Positions 44,513 to 54,120 of a stretch of 64,000 nucleotides of DNA are shown here, piece after piece. The notes beneath the pieces are model-generated. The model was not told where the DNA came from and searched no databases. It worked only from the letters and a program-made list of their open reading frames with translations. The DNA is taken from positions 1-64,000 of the forward strand of contig NZ_FRCP01000019.1 of NCBI RefSeq assembly GCF_900142955.1, in the 5' to 3' direction. The position numbers were made by a program, and so were the translations under genes. Every line of letters begins with the position of its first letter. The first letter of the stretch is position 1. The DNA comes from Anaerosporobacter mobilis DSM 15930. GTDB taxonomy: Bacteria; Bacillota; Clostridia; Lachnospirales; Lachnospiraceae.

Positions 44513-45406
44513 TTATAGAGAAGTATGTGCCTTAGCAACCGTTTCTCTAATAAACATATTAAGATCCCTGATTGCTTCATTTTGTACCGACTTATTGCAT
44601 TCATCAATCGAAACATCTATAAAGTTTACTTCCACGCCGTTTTCTTCCCCATCATCAACTACTTGTTTACCTTCTTCACTCTTTTCAATATATAGCAGAT
44701 ATTCAATATTGCCTTCTGGACCTTTAATAGGCGAATAATCAAGATTCAACACAGTAAATCCTATCGCTACCGCATACTTAATCACTTTCTCAATAACATC
44801 TATATGAACGCTCTTCTCACGTACAACACCCTTCTTGCCGACCTTTTCTCTACCAGCTTCAAACTGTGGTTTAATTAAGCAGACCACTTGTCCTTTCTCA
44901 TCTAAGAGATTTCTTACAGGAATTAATACCTTAGTTAGAGATATGAAAGCGACATCTATGGAAGCAAATGCTATTGGTTCTTTAATATCTTCACTTGTAA
45001 CATATCGAATATTCGTCTTTTCCATGCTTACGACTCTATCGTCTGAGCGTAATGACCAAGCTAACTGGTTTGTTCCTACATCAACTGCATACACTTTAAC
45101 AGCACCGTTTTGCAACATGCAATCCGTAAAACCACCAGTTGAAGAACCTACATCCATACAAACTTTATCCTGTACTGAAACACCATATTCTTCGATTGCT
45201 TTTTCTAATTTGTAACCACCACGGCTAACATATTTCATAGAATGTCCTTTTACTTCAATCTCTACATCATTAGCAAACATACTACCTGCTTTATCTTCTC
45301 TTTGTCCTTCAACAAAAACATTCCCACACATGATGATTGCTTTTGCTTTCTCTCTTGATTCGGCTAAGTTACGCTGAACCAATAATACATCTAACCGTTC
45401 TTTCAT
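44513..45406 (-). CDS. tlyA: TlyA-family RNA methyltransferase (S4 + FtsJ domains)
   Basis: This 297-residue protein combines an N-terminal S4 RNA-binding domain (MKERLDVLLVQRNLAESREK) with a FtsJ-type methyltransferase (VCMDVGSSTGGFTDCMLQNG). In actinobacteria TlyA 2'-O-methylates ribosomal RNA; the clostridial members are related to Bacillus YqxC. The ATG at 45406 is preferred because GAGGTG lies before it, and a GTG two codons earlier overlaps that site. A C-terminal extension (about 255-297) is acidic. It follows dxs by 14 bases. Confidence 0.93.
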   Translation of the reverse strand: MKERLDVLLVQRNLAESREKAKAIIMCGNVFVEGQREDKAGSMFANDVEIEVKGHSMKYVSRGGYKLEKAIEEYGVSVQDKVCMDVGSSTGGFTDCMLQNGAVKVYAVDVGTNQLAWSLRSDDRVVSMEKTNIRYVTSEDIKEPIAFASIDVAFISLTKVLIPVRNLLDEKGQVVCLIKPQFEAGREKVGKKGVVREKSVHIDVIEKVIKYAVAIGFTVLNLDYSPIKGPEGNIEYLLYIEKSEEGKQVVDDGEENGVEVNFIDVSIDECNKSVQNEAIRDLNMFIRETVAKAHTSL

Positions 45407-45420
45407 AAGCACCTCGTTAA

Positions 45421-47337
45421 CTACATTCGATTACTGACTTCCACTTCACTAAGAATTTTGTTCACCACAGACTGTGCATCTATTCCATACTCTTTTCTTA
45501 ACAAATCAGCATCGCCTTGTGGTATGAATGCATCCGGAAGTGAAATACGAATGTATTTATTATCATTATAATTATTTTTGCATAAAAATCCAACTATTTT
45601 TTGTCCAAATCCACCCGAATTGATATTTTCCTCTAACGTAACGACATATCTATGGGTTGGTAAGAGTTTCGTTAGTAATTCTTCATCAAATGGAGCAACA
45701 AATCGGACATTCACCAAACTCACAGAATAGCCCTGTTCCTTTAACTGATTCCTTACCTCATTAGCAACCTCTACCATATTACCATATGCTAGTAAAAGAA
45801 TATCCTTTTCACTGTATAATAATTCACTTTTTCCATATTCAATCGGTGCTCGAAACTCACCAAGCCCTGAATAAACTTTACCTCTTGGATATCGTATTGC
45901 AATAGGTCCATTATGATTTACTGCAAACGTGAGCATATCTTCAAATTCCTGTCCATTCTTTGGTGCCATCACTGTCATATTTGGCATAGTGAGTAGATAA
46001 GAGATATCAAATATACCTTGATGTGTCTCTCCATCACTACCAACAATCCCTGCACGGTCAATCGCAAACACAACAGGTATTGAATTAATACATACATCAT
46101 GTAACAGCTGGTCGTATGCTCTTTGCAAGAAAGTGGAATAAATTGCTACGACTGGTTTCATACCACCAACCGCTAATCCTGCTGCAAATGTTACTGCATG
46201 TTCCTCTGCAATACCCACATCAAAGAATCGTTTTGGATATCTCTTCGCAAATTTAATCAATCCAGTACCCGATGGCATCGCTGCCGTTATAGCAACAATC
46301 TTCTCATCCTTTTCCGCTAAAGAAACTAATGTTTTCGCAAATTTATCTGTATAACTTATGGTACTCTTGGTACTCTTCTTCTTAACTTCACCAGTCTCAA
46401 TTATAAAAGGATCAATTCCATGATATTTGGAAGGATTTTTTTCTGCTAATTTATATCCTTTTCCCTTTTTCGTAATTACATGAATAATTACTGCTTCCTT
46501 CATATTTTTCGCACTGTTAATCGCCGATAATAGTTGTTCAATATTATGACCATCGATCGGCCCTATATAGGTAAGTCCCATATCTTCAAATAACATTCCC
46601 GGTATAAACAATCGTTTTATACTATCCTTAGAACGACGCAAACGATCGATTACTGATTTTCCTTTTGGCAAAGTAGACAAAACCCGTTCAATTCCCTCTT
46701 TAAATCCATTATATTTAACACTTGTACGGACTTTCCCTAGATAGGTTGCCATTCCACCAACATTCTCATTAATGGACATATTATTATCATTCAAAATTAT
46801 GACCATGTTTGATTGTAGTCTTGCAGCATTATTCAAAGCTTCAAACGACATTCCTCCTGATAGCGCACCATCTCCAATTACCGCAAAGACATTATAGTTT
46901 TCTTTCTGTAAATCTCTGGCTTTCGCTAAACCAAGGGCTGCTGATATTGAGGTGGAACTATGTCCTGTATCAAAGGCATCACAGTCACTTTCTTTTATCT
47001 TTGGAAAACCACTTAGGCCTTCGTACGTTCTAAGTTTACGAAAGCCTTCTTTTCTACCAGTTAATATTTTATGTGTATAAGCTTGATGACCTACATCCCA
47101 AACTAACCTATCTTCTGGAAAGTTTAAGGACAGGTGTAGTGCCATAGTCAATTCAACAACACCTAAGTTAGATGCTAAATGTCCACCAGTTACGCTGATA
47201 TTCGATATCAAGAATTCTCGGATTTCAGTTGCCAGTGCTGAATATTCATCAGCAGAAACTTTCTTAATGTCATTTGGTTTATTAATATTGTTTAATATAT
47301 TTGACGCTGTCAAAGCTTCTTTTATTTTATCTTCCAT
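45421..47337 (-). CDS. dxs: 1-deoxy-D-xylulose-5-phosphate synthase
   Basis: This 638-residue thiamine-diphosphate enzyme makes the first intermediate of the non-mevalonate isoprenoid route from pyruvate and glyceraldehyde 3-phosphate. It has WDVGHQAYTHKILTGR, the thiamine-binding GDGALSGGMSFEALNNA, and the transketolase pyrimidine domain with GIAEEHAVTFAAGLA and DRAGIVGSDGETHQG. Length is normal. Its start codon overlaps the ispA stop by one base (TAATG), so the two are translationally coupled. Confidence 0.97.
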   Translation of the reverse strand: MEDKIKEALTASNILNNINKPNDIKKVSADEYSALATEIREFLISNISVTGGHLASNLGVVELTMALHLSLNFPEDRLVWDVGHQAYTHKILTGRKEGFRKLRTYEGLSGFPKIKESDCDAFDTGHSSTSISAALGLAKARDLQKENYNVFAVIGDGALSGGMSFEALNNAARLQSNMVIILNDNNMSINENVGGMATYLGKVRTSVKYNGFKEGIERVLSTLPKGKSVIDRLRRSKDSIKRLFIPGMLFEDMGLTYIGPIDGHNIEQLLSAINSAKNMKEAVIIHVITKKGKGYKLAEKNPSKYHGIDPFIIETGEVKKKSTKSTISYTDKFAKTLVSLAEKDEKIVAITAAMPSGTGLIKFAKRYPKRFFDVGIAEEHAVTFAAGLAVGGMKPVVAIYSTFLQRAYDQLLHDVCINSIPVVFAIDRAGIVGSDGETHQGIFDISYLLTMPNMTVMAPKNGQEFEDMLTFAVNHNGPIAIRYPRGKVYSGLGEFRAPIEYGKSELLYSEKDILLLAYGNMVEVANEVRNQLKEQGYSVSLVNVRFVAPFDEELLTKLLPTHRYVVTLEENINSGGFGQKIVGFLCKNNYNDNKYIRISLPDAFIPQGDADLLRKEYGIDAQSVVNKILSEVEVSNRM

Positions 47338-48281
47338 TATTTTTCCCTGTCTATTAAATAGTAGATTAATTTTTCAAGATACTCATTCTTCTTATTCAAT
47401 GACTGATATTGTTCTATTGCTTGATTAGATAATTCTTCAACAAACTCTTTTGCTTTATCTAAACCAAACAAGGTTACATAGGTAGTTTTCTCGTTTTTCT
47501 CATCGCTATGAATTGGTTTCCCAAGAACTTGCATCGTACTAGTCTCATCTAAGATATCATCTTGAATTTGAAATGCTAGACCGATTGAAAGAGCTATCTT
47601 TCGTACCACTTCCACTTCTAAGTCACTCGCTCCTGCAAGTATAGCCCCGATCATCATAGACGCCTCAATCAATGCTCCTGTTTTCCATTCATAGATTACA
47701 TCCAATCTATCTCTTTCAATTGCATGACCTGTTGCTTGTACATCAATAACCTGCCCACCAAGCATTCCATAAACACCGGGTTTTTTCGCAAGTACATTCA
47801 TCGCTTTCATGATTCGATTACTATGTTTTAACCGTTCTAATAACATTTGGTCATCTAGAGTATCAAGATTTTCATCATTAAAGCTATATTGATATGCCTT
47901 GCAAGCAGTTTCATACGCAAAATTAAGCAGACCATCTCCTGCTAGTATTCCGATTGCTTCCCCGAATACGACATGAGTGGTCTTTCTTCCTCTACGATAT
48001 TCATCATCATCCATTGCTGGTAAATCATCGTGTACCAAAGAGTACGTATGAATCATTTCTATAGCAGCCATAAAAGGCTCAATCTCTTTCTCATTCTTTC
48101 CGTCAAACAGGCAAAATGTCTCCCCCATTAACATTGGTCTTAGACGTTTACCACCTGCTAGTACACTATAATTCATCGCTTCTAAGACAGTTTTTTGATA
48201 TCCTGTCTCTTCCGGTAAGTAATCTCTTATTATTCGTTCTATATTCTCTACCTTTTTTTCGAATTCTTCTTTAAAGTTCAT
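47337..48281 (-). CDS. ispA: Polyprenyl synthetase (farnesyl diphosphate synthase type)
   Basis: This 314-residue trans-prenyltransferase makes farnesyl or geranylgeranyl diphosphate. It has both aspartate-rich motifs: DDLPAMDDDEYRRG and the second QIQDDILDE, plus GGKRLRPML. The start at 48281 gives a normal length and overlaps the xseB end by 11 bases; AAGGAG lies about 12 bases upstream within xseB. It is coupled on both sides, to xseB and dxs. Confidence 0.96.
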   Translation of the reverse strand: MNFKEEFEKKVENIERIIRDYLPEETGYQKTVLEAMNYSVLAGGKRLRPMLMGETFCLFDGKNEKEIEPFMAAIEMIHTYSLVHDDLPAMDDDEYRRGRKTTHVVFGEAIGILAGDGLLNFAYETACKAYQYSFNDENLDTLDDQMLLERLKHSNRIMKAMNVLAKKPGVYGMLGGQVIDVQATGHAIERDRLDVIYEWKTGALIEASMMIGAILAGASDLEVEVVRKIALSIGLAFQIQDDILDETSTMQVLGKPIHSDEKNEKTTYVTLFGLDKAKEFVEELSNQAIEQYQSLNKKNEYLEKLIYYLIDREK

Positions 48282-48477
48282 GTTCGGTTTGATCTCCTTC
48301 TTCACTAAGTACAAGGATCTTTTTCTCAACTTTATCTATAGAATCATTACATGATTTAAGTAGTTTCATTCCTGCATTATATAATTTAAAAGAATCATCA
48401 AGGCTAACCTCTGGATTCTCTAATTGCCCAATTATTTGTTCTAGCTCCTCAAAAGAAGCTTCTAATGTTTTTGCCAT
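48271..48477 (-). CDS. xseB: Exodeoxyribonuclease VII small subunit
   Basis: This 68-residue protein has the family core FEELEQIIGQLENPEVSLDDSF and KLYNAGMKLLKSC. It joins XseA to form the nuclease that cuts single-stranded DNA to short pieces. Its start codon overlaps the xseA stop by one base, and its end overlaps ispA. Confidence 0.96.
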   Translation of the reverse strand: MAKTLEASFEELEQIIGQLENPEVSLDDSFKLYNAGMKLLKSCNDSIDKVEKKILVLSEEGDQTEHEL

Positions 48478-49685
48478 TATTCACGCCTCCTACTCTGTGT
48501 CGACATAACAGATGCCGTCACATCTCCATCCATCAATTCAACCTTGATTGTATCACCAACCGACAACCCATTCACACTACGGATAACATTCTGTTTTTCA
48601 TCTGTAACAATCACATACCCTTTACTTAACTTATCAAGAGGTGATAGCCCCTTCATACGCTCAGTTAAGATGTCTAACCGATGTCTATTCTCAAGCACAC
48701 GTTGTTTCATCAAAAACTGTAAACGATTTTCACGGTCCATAAGATACTGCCGCTTTTGATTCACTTGATACAACGGACTTGCATGTTCTAATTGCAATTG
48801 ATACTGACGTAGTTGATTTCTTGCTATCTGCAACTTCTGTCTCATGTGGAATTGCAGCGTGCGTTTGTAGGACTGTATATCATCAAACAAATCACGAATA
48901 TCACCTGTCACCAGTTCTGCTGCGGCTGATGGTGTCGGTGCTCTAAGATCTGCTACGTAATCTGCAATTGTTGTGTCTGTCTCATGTCCTACTGCCGATA
49001 TAATAGGAGTATTACAAGAAAAGATTGCTCTCGCTACAACTTCTTCGTTAAACGCCCAAAGATCTTCAATTGATCCGCCGCCACGTCCAACGATAATCGT
49101 ATCTACTCCATACGAATCTAGGTACTTAATTCCTTTTACTATGGAGGCTGCGGCTGCCTCCCCTTGCACAAGAGCAGGATACAGAATTAACTGTACGTAC
49201 GGATTTCTTCTTGTTGTAACATTAATCATATCTTGAATCGCTGCTCCTGTTTTGGCAGTTACGATACCTACCTTATTCGGATATTGTTTAATAGACTTTT
49301 TGAACTCTTGACCAAAAAGTCCCTCACTATCTAATTGTTTTTTAAGTTCCTCAAATTTCTGATAAAGCACACCTGCTCCATCAAGAAGTATTTCTCTTGC
49401 ATACATCTGGTACTTACCATCTCGTTCGTATACACTGATACTACCAAGGACTATTACGCTCTGTCCTTCTTGTAAACGAAAAGCTAGTCCACTTCTTTGA
49501 CCCGCGAACATAACGCAAGCCATCTGTCCTTTTGAATCCTTTAATGTAAAATAAATATGTCCAGATGTATGATATTTACAATTCGAGACCTCACCTTTCA
49601 CGTAGATACGATTCAAAGCATAATCTCTGGCAAACATGTCCTTAATATATAGATTAATCTGTGTCACCGTATATACATGATCCAT
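48477..49685 (-). CDS. xseA: Exodeoxyribonuclease VII large subunit
   Basis: This 402-residue catalytic subunit has the N-terminal OB fold (VYTVTQINLYIKDMFARD, YFTLKDSKGQM), the central nuclease domain with VGIVTAKTGAAIQDM, IVGRGGGSIEDLWAFN and SAVGHETDTTIADYVADLRAPTPSAAAE, and a long C-terminal coiled coil (about 270-345). It lies 57 bases after nusB in the conserved nusB-xseA-xseB-ispA-dxs order; folD, often between nusB and xseA, is absent here. Confidence 0.97.
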   Translation of the reverse strand: MDHVYTVTQINLYIKDMFARDYALNRIYVKGEVSNCKYHTSGHIYFTLKDSKGQMACVMFAGQRSGLAFRLQEGQSVIVLGSISVYERDGKYQMYAREILLDGAGVLYQKFEELKKQLDSEGLFGQEFKKSIKQYPNKVGIVTAKTGAAIQDMINVTTRRNPYVQLILYPALVQGEAAAASIVKGIKYLDSYGVDTIIVGRGGGSIEDLWAFNEEVVARAIFSCNTPIISAVGHETDTTIADYVADLRAPTPSAAAELVTGDIRDLFDDIQSYKRTLQFHMRQKLQIARNQLRQYQLQLEHASPLYQVNQKRQYLMDRENRLQFLMKQRVLENRHRLDILTERMKGLSPLDKLSKGYVIVTDEKQNVIRSVNGLSVGDTIKVELMDGDVTASVMSTQSRRRE

Positions 49686-49742
49686 ACTCGTTACGTCCCT
49701 TCTATTACTTGCAAGTTTTATCGTTTCTCAATAGGTGTACTT

Positions 49743-50138
49743 CTACACTATCTTAGCTAATACACCATTAATAAATCCTGGTGAATTATCTTCTCCAAAT
49801 ATCTTAGCAATCTCAACTGCTTCATTAATTGCTACTTTAGTTGGTACATCATCATCATATTTCATCTCATATACAGCCAAACGTAGGATTGTTAAATCAA
49901 CTTTACCAATACGATTTATCTTCCAGCCTTCTGTAACTTGTTCAATCATTGCATCAATGTCACCAAGACGTTCAATTATCATATCAAATTTCACTTTCAG
50001 ATAAGAAAGATCTTTCTCTGATGGCTCTTCTAATAAATCAAAATACAATTTAATCTGTTCATTTAATTCTGTCGAATCATGAAATTCCTTACGAAATAAC
50101 ATTCTGAATAAATGTTCTCTACTTTCTCTTCTATTCAT
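49743..50138 (-). CDS. nusB: Transcription antitermination factor NusB
   Basis: This 131-residue helical RNA-binding protein forms the ribosomal-RNA antitermination complex with NusE. It has the N-terminal RESREHLFRMLFRKEF, the middle helix pair and the family ending VAINEAVEIAKIFGEDNSPGFINGVLAKI. An AGGAGG-like site precedes the ATG. It heads the long nusB-to-argR operon, after the asp23 terminator. Confidence 0.96.
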   Translation of the reverse strand: MNRRESREHLFRMLFRKEFHDSTELNEQIKLYFDLLEEPSEKDLSYLKVKFDMIIERLGDIDAMIEQVTEGWKINRIGKVDLTILRLAVYEMKYDDDVPTKVAINEAVEIAKIFGEDNSPGFINGVLAKIV

Positions 50139-50192
50139 TAAAATCCTCCTGCGTTATCCATCTGTATAATATCTAGCATATTTTGCCAGAAA

Positions 50193-50224
50193 CCAAAAAA
50201 TATCCCCGCACCTTAAGTGCGGGG
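50193..50224 (-). terminator. Terminator after the Asp23-family gene
   Basis: CCCCGCAC and GTGCGGGG form a perfect stem, followed on the minus strand by ATATTTTTT. It ends the asp23 transcript, so nusB likely starts from its own promoter. Confidence 0.88.
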
Positions 50225-50260
50225 TTGAAGCACCCGTTCCACTCTAACGAAAGGTAATGA

Positions 50261-50638
50261 CTATACATTAACTCCAGCAATACGAACATTTACTTCGGAA
50301 ACGTTTAATCCAGTCATATTCTCAATTGCTAATTTAACTTTCTCTTGAACTGCTTCTGAAGTCTTTGGAATGCTGCAGCCATACTCTAACGTAATTGCTA
50401 AATCTACTGACACAGATTCTGGTCCGACCTCAACTTTAACTCCCTTGGAAAGATTCTTCATCCCAAGTTTGCTAACAAGTTCGTTCGTAATGTTACCATT
50501 CATCGCAGCTACACCTTCTACTTCCGTAGCAGCTAATCCTGCAATAATAGCAACAACTTCATCCGCGATACGAACTTCGCCAATACTACCTTCTGAATGT
50601 ATTCTATAGTTAGTTTTATTCTCTCGTTCTTTACTCAA
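50261..50638 (-). CDS. Asp23/Gls24 family envelope stress protein (YqhY-like)
   Basis: This 125-residue protein has the Asp23 core: GEVRIADEVVAIIAGLAATEVEGVA near residue 20, then GVKVEVGPESVSVDLAITLEYG and the ending MTGLNVSEVNVRIAGVNV. It is the counterpart of Bacillus YqhY, which lies between the spoIIIA/acc genes and nusB and is linked to control of fatty-acid synthesis. Here accB and accC are not adjacent. It has its own promoter and terminator. Confidence 0.92.
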   Translation of the reverse strand: MSKERENKTNYRIHSEGSIGEVRIADEVVAIIAGLAATEVEGVAAMNGNITNELVSKLGMKNLSKGVKVEVGPESVSVDLAITLEYGCSIPKTSEAVQEKVKLAIENMTGLNVSEVNVRIAGVNV

Positions 50639-50701
50639 CGCTAATTACCTCCTGTTTACATCTTGGTAACCTTCTGTTACACATCAGGTATTACTATGTT
50701 T

Positions 50702-50729
50702 ATTATAACAAACTTACACCGTTTTGCAA
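50702..50729 (-). promoter_or_regulatory. Promoter of the Asp23-family gene
   Basis: TTGCAA (50724-50729), a 16-base spacer and TATAAT (50702-50707) lie about 65-90 bases before the start. Confidence 0.65.
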
Positions 50730-50760
50730 GTTATTCTTAATTATAGTATTACCAAATTTA

Positions 50761-50774
50761 TGTGTTATAACACA
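50761..50774. promoter_or_regulatory. Perfect palindrome between spoIIIAH and the Asp23 promoter
   Basis: TGTGTTATAACACA is a perfect 14-base palindrome about 32 bases upstream of the Asp23-family -35 element. It resembles a site for a dimeric regulator; half sites TGTG/CACA recall Rex or CRP/FNR-type sites but match no consensus fully. It could also be a weak hairpin after spoIIIAH. Confidence 0.35.
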
Positions 50775-50791
50775 AAATATGATGTCTTGTA

Positions 50792-51568
50792 TTATTCCTC
50801 GCCTTTTACAACAACTGGATTAATAGTGATTTTATCTGCTGTAACACCCGTCTTATTCTTAACGATATCTTCGATTTGTGCAATAGTTTGCTCTGTAGCA
50901 TTATGTACACCAACAATTACATCTACTTTACCTTCAATAATAGTAACAACAGCCCCATCAAAACCTTTTGCTTCTAACCAAGTTTCAGCAGCATTTTCTT
51001 TTTCAGCAATTGCAGTCATCTCAATAACTTTATCAAGAGCTTCTTGTTTCTGTGCTTCTGTCAAATTGTTATTATCTACTACGCTCATTAAAGTTTCCTT
51101 ATTCTTAGCTCTCGTCTGTTCTCTTTGTAATTTTGCAGATGAGAAGAAATCAGCACCGATTGTAGTATTAACTAAAACTGCTTCTCCTGTTGAGTCTGTA
51201 CCATCTTGTGCTGTAGTTTCAGCTGCATCAGTACTATCTGCTACATCAGCATCTGCTGTCTGCTTTCCCTCTTCTGTATCAGCTGCTGCTGCATCATAAG
51301 CGGCATTATCTTCCTCAGAGATATCCATTGTACCATTTTCTAAATCAGCAGTAAGTAATTCACTTGTTGCATCATCAACGCTTAATACATCACTAGAAGA
51401 TGTATCGAGTGCATCCCCATCTGTAACTTCCATTGTTTCTTGACTATTGCTTGCACTTTGTTGTGCTTCATTTGCCTTATCCTTTGTAAATTGTAAGTAT
51501 CCTGCAACAATAATCATGATAGCTAACGCAGTTATTATTACTTGATTCTTTTTGAGAATATTCTTCAT
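50792..51568 (-). CDS. spoIIIAH: Stage III sporulation protein AH
   Basis: This 258-residue mother-cell protein has one N-terminal membrane helix (about 10-28) and a C-terminal YscJ/FliF-like ring-building domain (about 150-258; LSVVDNNNLTEAQKQEALDK, TAEKENAAETWLEAKGFDGA) that binds SpoIIQ across the forespore membrane. A long acidic low-complexity linker (about 35-140, rich in Asp, Glu, Ala, Thr) separates the two. It is the last gene of the spoIIIA operon. Confidence 0.95.
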   Translation of the reverse strand: MKNILKKNQVIITALAIMIIVAGYLQFTKDKANEAQQSASNSQETMEVTDGDALDTSSSDVLSVDDATSELLTADLENGTMDISEEDNAAYDAAAADTEEGKQTADADVADSTDAAETTAQDGTDSTGEAVLVNTTIGADFFSSAKLQREQTRAKNKETLMSVVDNNNLTEAQKQEALDKVIEMTAIAEKENAAETWLEAKGFDGAVVTIIEGKVDVIVGVHNATEQTIAQIEDIVKNKTGVTADKITINPVVVKGEE

Positions 51569-51577
51569 TGTTACCTC

Positions 51578-52153
51578 CTAATTAGAATTCATTTTCATTA
51601 CTTTAATTTTATGTGCAGGTACATCAAATAATACCTCTACAGCACCAACAATTTCACCGATTATTGTTTGCGAACCACCTCCCTGTGCAATTACCAGAAC
51701 TCCTTCGATTTCTGGTTCCAATTCTTTAATCACATATGGAGTTGATCCACCAGTTCCGCTGTTTTGTAGTACTGTTTCTTCTTTTTTGTCAATTGTAGTG
51801 CTCTTTCTTTCACCACCTGAGCTATCTGATTCATCTAGTGATTCTTGTGAATAAGGGGTATCCTTAAGCGTAACGCTTTCTTTTGAAGACTTTAATGTGA
51901 TCATTACCTCCACATTACCTATCCCTTCTACTTTCATTAATGCTTCTTTCAATCTAGCTTCCATCTCTTCCTCATACGAAGCTGCTGATGTAGTCGTTGG
52001 TACGTTAGAAACTTCAGATATTGTATTGTTTTTTTTATCACCTCCTGAAAACAAACTGGGAAACGAAAGAATTATTAACAATATTCCACACATGAATATG
52101 ATAATTAGCTTTGGTATTCCTATCTCTTTCAATGACAGTTTCTTTTTCTCCAC
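51578..52153 (-). CDS. spoIIIAG: Stage III sporulation protein AG
   Basis: This 191-residue protein has one membrane helix (about 13-32) and an outer ring-forming domain with EEEMEARLKEALMKVEGIGN and VEVMITLKSSKE, plus the C-terminal EGVLVIAQGGGSQTIIGEI and FDVPAHKIKVMKM. SpoIIIAG forms the large ring of the mother cell-forespore channel. It overlaps none of its neighbours but is tightly spaced between spoIIIAF and spoIIIAH. Confidence 0.95.
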   Translation of the reverse strand: MEKKKLSLKEIGIPKLIIIFMCGILLIILSFPSLFSGGDKKNNTISEVSNVPTTTSAASYEEEMEARLKEALMKVEGIGNVEVMITLKSSKESVTLKDTPYSQESLDESDSSGGERKSTTIDKKEETVLQNSGTGGSTPYVIKELEPEIEGVLVIAQGGGSQTIIGEIVGAVEVLFDVPAHKIKVMKMNSN

Positions 52154-52167
52154 GCTATCTTCCCTCC

Positions 52168-52806
52168 TTAACCTTCTTCAATGGTAATATGAACCTGATC
52201 TTGTTCTATCTGAAAGGAATTCGACAATTCTTCCCGTATCTTCTTCTTTGTATCATCATAAGCACCTGATTCTTTATCCGACTGTCCCTTCTTTTCCTTT
52301 CCTTCAATCTTAATATCTTGATTAATCATAATTTTATCTACTTTAATGTCGCTGCTTTTTACTGTACTATCTTCTCTTGTAAATGCAGCAACTATTGTAA
52401 TCTCTGTAACCATTCCATACTCACCACTTGACTCATCTGTATTCAACGTAGTATTAATCGTTGAGGAATATAGATTATAACGATTTAGGACCATCTCAAT
52501 CTGATCCTTCACTATGTTCTGGTATTCTGCTAAGATTGCTTGCTTGCCTTTATCATCAGCTGCAATTAATTCATCATTGTAATCCTTTGCCTCAACCATA
52601 AAGAGATTATTATTAAAGTAATAATTAAATGTATCTGATAAATTAAAAAGACTTACAATCGGTTTCGCTACAATAAGAATTAATACCATCCCCGTAAATA
52701 TACTAATGTATTTACGGTAGCTACTCTTTCCTACCAGATTCATAACAATCGTAACCAGAATGAGATAAACCACAATATTTCTTACAAGTGAATAAATCTG
52801 CCCCAT
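52168..52806 (-). CDS. spoIIIAF: Stage III sporulation protein AF
   Basis: This 212-residue membrane protein has two N-terminal helices (about 6-24 and 32-52) and a periplasm-like soluble domain with a ring-building fold at the C-terminus (about 85-212, FQIEQDQVHITIEEG at the end). The ATG at 52806 follows GGAGG; an earlier in-frame start would overlap it. Position between spoIIIAE and spoIIIAG fixes the identity. Confidence 0.92.
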   Translation of the reverse strand: MGQIYSLVRNIVVYLILVTIVMNLVGKSSYRKYISIFTGMVLILIVAKPIVSLFNLSDTFNYYFNNNLFMVEAKDYNDELIAADDKGKQAILAEYQNIVKDQIEMVLNRYNLYSSTINTTLNTDESSGEYGMVTEITIVAAFTREDSTVKSSDIKVDKIMINQDIKIEGKEKKGQSDKESGAYDDTKKKIREELSNSFQIEQDQVHITIEEG

Positions 52807-52856
52807 AGGAAACCTCCATTTCTCAAGTTTACGGTGCACGGAAACGTCTCTGACCT

Positions 52857-54029
52857 TTACACACCAATGCTCGTTGTTGCCGCTAGAATCGCGATGGTAA
52901 CCATGAACAAAACTGCCGCTATGCTTACCACATAAACCAACAATCCTGCCGCATTAGCAGCACCACTGATACAAGTAATAACTCTTTTATCTGATATAGG
53001 TTGTACTATTGCAACTCCAACTTTATAGATTAACATCGTAATGATTAATTTAATTAGTGGAATAACACAGATCAGAACAATTACCACTAATCCAGTCACT
53101 CCAATTGCATTCTTTATTAAAGTTCCCGCTCCCATAACTGTCTCCGCTACTGAATTAAGAGAATTTCCTATACCAGGTATCGCCTTTGTGAATTTGATTG
53201 CTAAAGACTTCTTAAGAGAATTAGAAGCTGGCACGATTAATCCTTGTATTGTGTTGAATCCTACAACCGCTATGAATAGTGTTCTCATAGACCATTTTAT
53301 GATAGATTCTAATAGCTCGGCCAATTTTGAGAGAAAGTCTTCCTTAGCCAAATTATTAACTAGGGTAATTACCATATATATATTCACAAGTGGAATCATA
53401 ACACGTACAAGAACCACATCTACGATTGTAATTAAGACCAAAGCACTCTCATAAAAAACCAATGTTGTTGCTTTTGTTGAACAGAATGCTATTGACATGA
53501 AGTATGTAGGAATTAACGCCTTCATGAAAGACAGCACCGCCGAAATTGCACCACTTGCTACTGCTGTAGCCGTAGCAAATGTACCTGTTATGGTTGTAAA
53601 CAATAATAAATATGTTATATAAAAACTGGTTTCACCGACCTGATTGTTATTAAACACATTGGTGAAATTAGTGAATACTGCTGCCACTATTGCGATCATA
53701 ATTAATTTAAATAATGCGGATCGATTTGCATCAAATTCTTTAGTAAACGCCGTAAACAGATCACCAATAGCACCTTTAGCCGATATTCCCTCACCAGAAC
53801 TTATTAATTTTCCCACGTAGTCCTTAAAATCAAACGATCCCTTACTTACCAAAACATTGTCAATAGCACTTTGTATATCATCATAATCAAAATCTTCGTA
53901 GTATGTTAAATAATCCTCTGTCGATGTATCTTCATTATCTTGCTCCTCATGCAACATCTTATCATTGGCACTAACTGACGTTGAGTTTAATAGCAACAGA
54001 AGTATGATTGTAATGATAAGTCGTTTCAT
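52857..54029 (-). CDS. spoIIIAE: Stage III sporulation protein AE
   Basis: This 390-residue polytopic membrane protein starts with a signal-like segment (KRLIITIILLLLLNSTSVSA), then an acidic stretch and about eight membrane helices, with LKKSLAIKFTKAIPGIGNSLN and VAETVMGAGTLIKNAIG typical of the family. It belongs to the SpoIIIA feeding-tube-like complex. The ATG at 54029 follows GGGAG. A longer in-frame start would add 17 residues without support. Confidence 0.94.
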   Translation of the reverse strand: MKRLIITIILLLLLNSTSVSANDKMLHEEQDNEDTSTEDYLTYYEDFDYDDIQSAIDNVLVSKGSFDFKDYVGKLISSGEGISAKGAIGDLFTAFTKEFDANRSALFKLIMIAIVAAVFTNFTNVFNNNQVGETSFYITYLLLFTTITGTFATATAVASGAISAVLSFMKALIPTYFMSIAFCSTKATTLVFYESALVLITIVDVVLVRVMIPLVNIYMVITLVNNLAKEDFLSKLAELLESIIKWSMRTLFIAVVGFNTIQGLIVPASNSLKKSLAIKFTKAIPGIGNSLNSVAETVMGAGTLIKNAIGVTGLVVIVLICVIPLIKLIITMLIYKVGVAIVQPISDKRVITCISGAANAAGLLVYVVSIAAVLFMVTIAILAATTSIGV

Positions 54030-54120
54030 AATTATCTCCCATGTATATCGCAAGATTACTTGTGATACAGCCCAGATCAATAGTTAAAAGTTGGGCTACA
54101 CAGGTCTCCTTTCCTTGATA

